The notes under the pieces: generated by a model
Databases searched by the model: none
What the model saw: the letters and a program-made list of their open reading frames with translations, nothing else
Told to the model about the DNA's origin: nothing
Part shown: positions 5,292 to 7,730 of the stretch, piece after piece
Position numbering within the stretch: the stretch's first letter is position 1
Layout: each line of letters starts with the position of its first letter
Made by a program: the position numbers and the translations under genes
Origin: an uncultured Synergistales bacterium
GTDB taxonomy: Bacteria; Synergistota; Synergistia; Synergistales; Aminobacteriaceae
Direction: 5' to 3'
DNA: 7,730 bases
Assembly (NCBI GenBank): GCA_905234205.1
Contig: CAJOGG010000113.1
Coordinates: 1 to 7,730, forward strand

Positions 5292-7550
5292 TCATCTCGA
5301 CCATAGATAAGCCTCGTACTTTCGATAGCACGGGGCTTTGTTAATTGTTACTCCATAACCGCCTTCACCTTCACCGCCAAGTCTGTAATTCTTCACGTAA
5401 CTTAATCTTTCACACAACGCATGAACTTCACGTCTTAAGATCCCTTCGCCTCGTCCATGTATCACAGTTACCATTGAATGATTCGCTCTATAAGCACGGT
5501 CTAAATAATTCGCGACCAACGGCATAGCTTCATCAACTAACATTCCACGAACCATTATTGACGCTGGAACGCTCATAGGTTGAGAAAGTTTACTTGTATC
5601 TATTTGCGGGGAAGCGACTTTTGCTTTTTTGTCGGTGGCTATTAATTGCGATACTGGCACATCAACAGTCATTGGCCCGGCTGTCATATATGCACGACCG
5701 TTTTTGATCTCGTTGATTATTCCCACGATGCCACTTCCTGCTATCATTGCCGTAACTCCTGGAGCAGGCTCAAAAGGTTTTGGGCTATTTTCGATCTCGC
5801 GTTCAGTTCGTTTCTTTTCTCGTTTGTTCATTACGTCGCGTAAAGTCTTAAGCTCTCTTCGTTTCACGTTGTAACCTCTTCTTGCTGCGTCTCGTGCTGC
5901 TTCCTCCATGCTCTGAATAATTTCGCGTGAAGTTTGTTCGGCCTTGGCTATAAATTTTTCGGCTTTTCTGTCTGCTGCTTGCATGATCTTATCGCGTTGA
6001 GTATCAATTTCTACCACACGGCTTTGATAATTTTGCTTGAGCTTTTCGGCTTCCTGCATTGTTGATTGAATTTCTCGTTCTGTTCTGTCAAGAGCTGCTT
6101 TGCGTTCGTTAAGTTCGCTCATGATATCCTCGGCTGTGAGTTCTCGTGAGTCTAATTCACCTTGTGCAAGTCTCAAGACACTTTCAGGCATTCCGTAACG
6201 TTTTGCAATTAACAGCGCACTGCTTCGTCCCGGGATACCCATTAATAAATGATACGTAGGCTGCAATTTCTCTAAATCAAATTCCATACTAGCAGTCTCG
6301 ACTCCTTCAGTAGTGAGTGCATATTGTTTAACCGGGTTATGATGAGTCGTTGCAAGAGTCACGCTACCTTTTTCCTTCAACGTCTTCAACACTGCTACAC
6401 CCAAAGCTGCTCCTTCATGAGGATCTGTCCCTGCGCCTAACTCGTCAAGCAAAACTAGCGATGAATCAGTAGCGTATTTGAGAATGTGAATTATCTTGCG
6501 TAAATGTGAACTGAACGTCGAAAGATTTTGTTCTATGCTCTGTTCGTCGCCAATATCCACGAAAATTTGATCGAATGTCCCTATGACTGTTCCGTCTCTA
6601 GCAGGTAAGGGAAGGCCAAGCCAAGCAATCGTTACGAGTACTCCAGCAGTTTTTAGTGTTACAGTTTTTCCGCCGGTGTTTGAGCCAGTTATGACGAGTG
6701 TAGAAAATTTTTCCCCACATGAAGCATCAATAGGGACGGCCTTATCTCGCAACATAGGGTGCCGCGCGCCAACGAGTTTGAAATAGTGTGCTTGAGTCAA
6801 TTCCGGGGTTACCCATTTTTTATCACGGATCAAATAATCGCATGCGCATAATAAATCCAACGTGCCTATGACTCTTTCAGCGTTTATGATTGCGTTCTCA
6901 CGGGATAAAATATTTCGCGTCAATTCCAGCAAGATTAATCGCTCTTCATCACGTTCATCACGAGTCTTAATTATGAGATTGTTATTGACACTGGATAAGG
7001 CTTTTGGCTCCATGTAGACGGAATTTCCAGACGCTGAACGCTCAACCGCAAGCCCGGGAAAACGATTGATATATTCCTGACGAACCAGCAACAAGAATCT
7101 TCCTTCACGCCATGAAAGCGAACGTTCCTGCAACATGTTAGTGATGTCTGCGTCTTCAAAGAGTTTTTGTGCAATTCTACGGCCGCGCTTTTTTAGCTCT
7201 TCTATCTCTGAACGTATATCAAATAACTTTTTCGAGGCATTATCAGCTAATCTTCCAGAGTCCTCTATAACTCTTAACGCTTCAAGCTCCGGAATAAAAT
7301 CACGAATCCCGTGACGTAAAGCTTCTATGTTGTCGTAAGTTCCGGAAATCTTGGCCAAGTCCTCTCGAATATGTCTAGCAGTGTGCAACAAGAGCCTTAC
7401 CCGCAATAATTCTTCGCCCGATAAAATTCCGCTGCGTTTAGCATTCTCAAACATTGGCGACACAGGTTCAAGCGACGCGTTAAAGCTAAATTCCCCGTTA
7501 TGGTCAGTGAGATCGAGCCATTCACGCAACAAAGCTTCACGTTTCTTCAA
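5292..7550 (-). CDS. mutS2: Endonuclease MutS2 family protein, N-terminally shortened
   Basis: MutS2 proteins are DNA-structure-binding ATPases with a C-terminal Smr nuclease domain, linked to suppression of recombination and, in Bacillus, to ribosome-collision rescue. The 752-residue reading has: the MutS core/lever region (about 1-255); an ABC-type ATPase with Walker A TGSNTGGKT (288-296), GDEQSIEQNLSTFSSH (334-349), Walker B LVLLDELGAGTDP (365-377) and TTHH (401-404); a charged coiled coil (about 470-590); a small beta domain; and an Smr domain (about 664-735) with HGRGEG (698-703). Relative to Bacillus MutS2 (785 residues) about 40 N-terminal residues are missing. An in-frame stop lies at 7575-7577, the only start nearby is TTG at 7550, and its GAGG is just 2 bases away, so the start is doubtful. 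Walker A has Ser for the usual Pro, and Met replaces the Asp of the Smr LDLR motif. The last 17 residues extend past the usual end. It may be functional, or decaying at its 5' end. Confidence 0.85.
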   Translation of the reverse strand: MKKREALLREWLDLTDHNGEFSFNASLEPVSPMFENAKRSGILSGEELLRVRLLLHTARHIREDLAKISGTYDNIEALRHGIRDFIPELEALRVIEDSGRLADNASKKLFDIRSEIEELKKRGRRIAQKLFEDADITNMLQERSLSWREGRFLLLVRQEYINRFPGLAVERSASGNSVYMEPKALSSVNNNLIIKTRDERDEERLILLELTRNILSRENAIINAERVIGTLDLLCACDYLIRDKKWVTPELTQAHYFKLVGARHPMLRDKAVPIDASCGEKFSTLVITGSNTGGKTVTLKTAGVLVTIAWLGLPLPARDGTVIGTFDQIFVDIGDEQSIEQNLSTFSSHLRKIIHILKYATDSSLVLLDELGAGTDPHEGAALGVAVLKTLKEKGSVTLATTHHNPVKQYALTTEGVETASMEFDLEKLQPTYHLLMGIPGRSSALLIAKRYGMPESVLRLAQGELDSRELTAEDIMSELNERKAALDRTEREIQSTMQEAEKLKQNYQSRVVEIDTQRDKIMQAADRKAEKFIAKAEQTSREIIQSMEEAARDAARRGYNVKRRELKTLRDVMNKREKKRTEREIENSPKPFEPAPGVTAMIAGSGIVGIINEIKNGRAYMTAGPMTVDVPVSQLIATDKKAKVASPQIDTSKLSQPMSVPASIMVRGMLVDEAMPLVANYLDRAYRANHSMVTVIHGRGEGILRREVHALCERLSYVKNYRLGGEGEGGYGVTINKAPCYRKYEAYLWSR
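5310..5342 (+). terminator. Candidate intrinsic terminator for the tRNA transcript
   Basis: On the plus strand AGCCTCGTACT (5310-5320) can pair with AGCACGGGGCT (5327-5337). The stem has 11 positions, with one T-G wobble and one A-C mismatch, closed by a 6-base loop. It is followed by the T-rich TTGTTAATTG. It lies about 50 bases past the tRNA 3' end, inside the last codons of the convergent mutS2. On the opposite strand no T tract follows, so it would not end the mutS2 transcript. Confidence 0.4.
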
Positions 7551-7605
7551 CGCCTCGAAATTTTCAGCCGCCCGTTAAGGGTGAGTAATCATGGAGGCTT
7601 ACGTT

Positions 7606-7730
7606 ATGAAATATTCGCCTGAATTAATCGAAGAAATGCGACAAGCACTAATCGGCGCGGCCACCGCTTTGAAAGCCACAGAAATTTTTATGGCCGGTCA
7701 GGCTTATCAGACCGAAGAACTCAAGAAAAT
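7606..7730 (+). CDS. Start of an unrecognised protein, cut by the window edge
   Basis: An open frame runs to the right edge with no stop, giving 41 visible codons that begin MKYSPELIEEMRQAL. The sequence is mostly helical in character, with an Ala-rich stretch around residues 13-19, and has no signal peptide. I do not recognise a family. ATG at 7606 is preferred over the in-frame ATG at 7591 because a GGAGG (7593-7597) lies exactly 8 bases before it; the earlier ATG has only a weak AAGGG. The gene is divergent from mutS2, with about 55 bases between their starts. No clear promoter is seen in that gap. Confidence 0.6.
   Translation, partial: MKYSPELIEEMRQALIGAATALKATEIFMAGQAYQTEELKK

Noticed and set aside
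5310..5337. Terminator for mutS2 on the minus strand
   Set aside because: On that strand the stem lies before the stop codon and no T tract follows it.
1..7730. CRISPR array, insertion sequence, phage or defence genes
   Set aside because: I saw no regularly spaced repeats, terminal inverted repeats, transposase motifs or nuclease/toxin modules beyond the housekeeping-type MutS2.

Overview
The window reads as ordinary bacterial chromosome of moderate GC (by eye mid-40s percent). It is dense with genes and has short gaps and Shine-Dalgarno-led starts, two of them (cheW and possibly mutS2) TTG. The combination of general PTS proteins, a ROK fructokinase, MutS2 and a degraded flavocytochrome c-type flavoprotein suggests an anaerobic, possibly gut-dwelling bacterium. 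A Synergistota-like or clostridial-like source is my guess from protein style only; nothing here fixes the taxon.

Left part (about 36-3588, minus strand): a four-gene block read right to left, ptsH (HPr), ptsI (Enzyme I), a ROK-family fructokinase-like sugar kinase, then cheW after an 89-base gap. ptsH and ptsI are 2 bases apart. ptsI and the kinase abut, with the kinase's Shine-Dalgarno inside the last ptsI codons. HPr and Enzyme I would pass phosphate from PEP to sugar permeases encoded elsewhere. The kinase would phosphorylate free cytoplasmic fructose or a similar hexose. CheW is the adaptor between chemoreceptors and CheA. Candidate -10 boxes lie upstream of ptsH and of cheW.

Middle (about 3712-5123, plus strand): a decayed gene for an FAD-binding flavoprotein of the fumarate reductase/flavocytochrome c type. 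Its N-terminal FAD-binding fold is missing, there is a one-base frameshift near 3930, and a short frame-changing deletion near 4976. It is followed by a tRNA gene with a CAT anticodon (5183-5259), probably the lysidine-modified isoleucine tRNA, under a good sigma70-type promoter.

Right part (5292-7550, minus strand): mutS2, convergent with the tRNA gene. Its ATPase, coiled-coil and Smr parts are present. The first roughly 40 residues usual for the family are absent, and several normally conserved positions differ. A divergent plus-strand gene starts at about 7606 and runs off the right edge.

I found no CRISPR array, insertion sequence, phage gene or convincing new system. The points of most interest are variant residues (HPr lacking Ser46, a Lys in the kinase's phosphate-binding loop, an altered MutS2 Smr motif), a Pro/Ala-rich tail on Enzyme I, and the gene decay.
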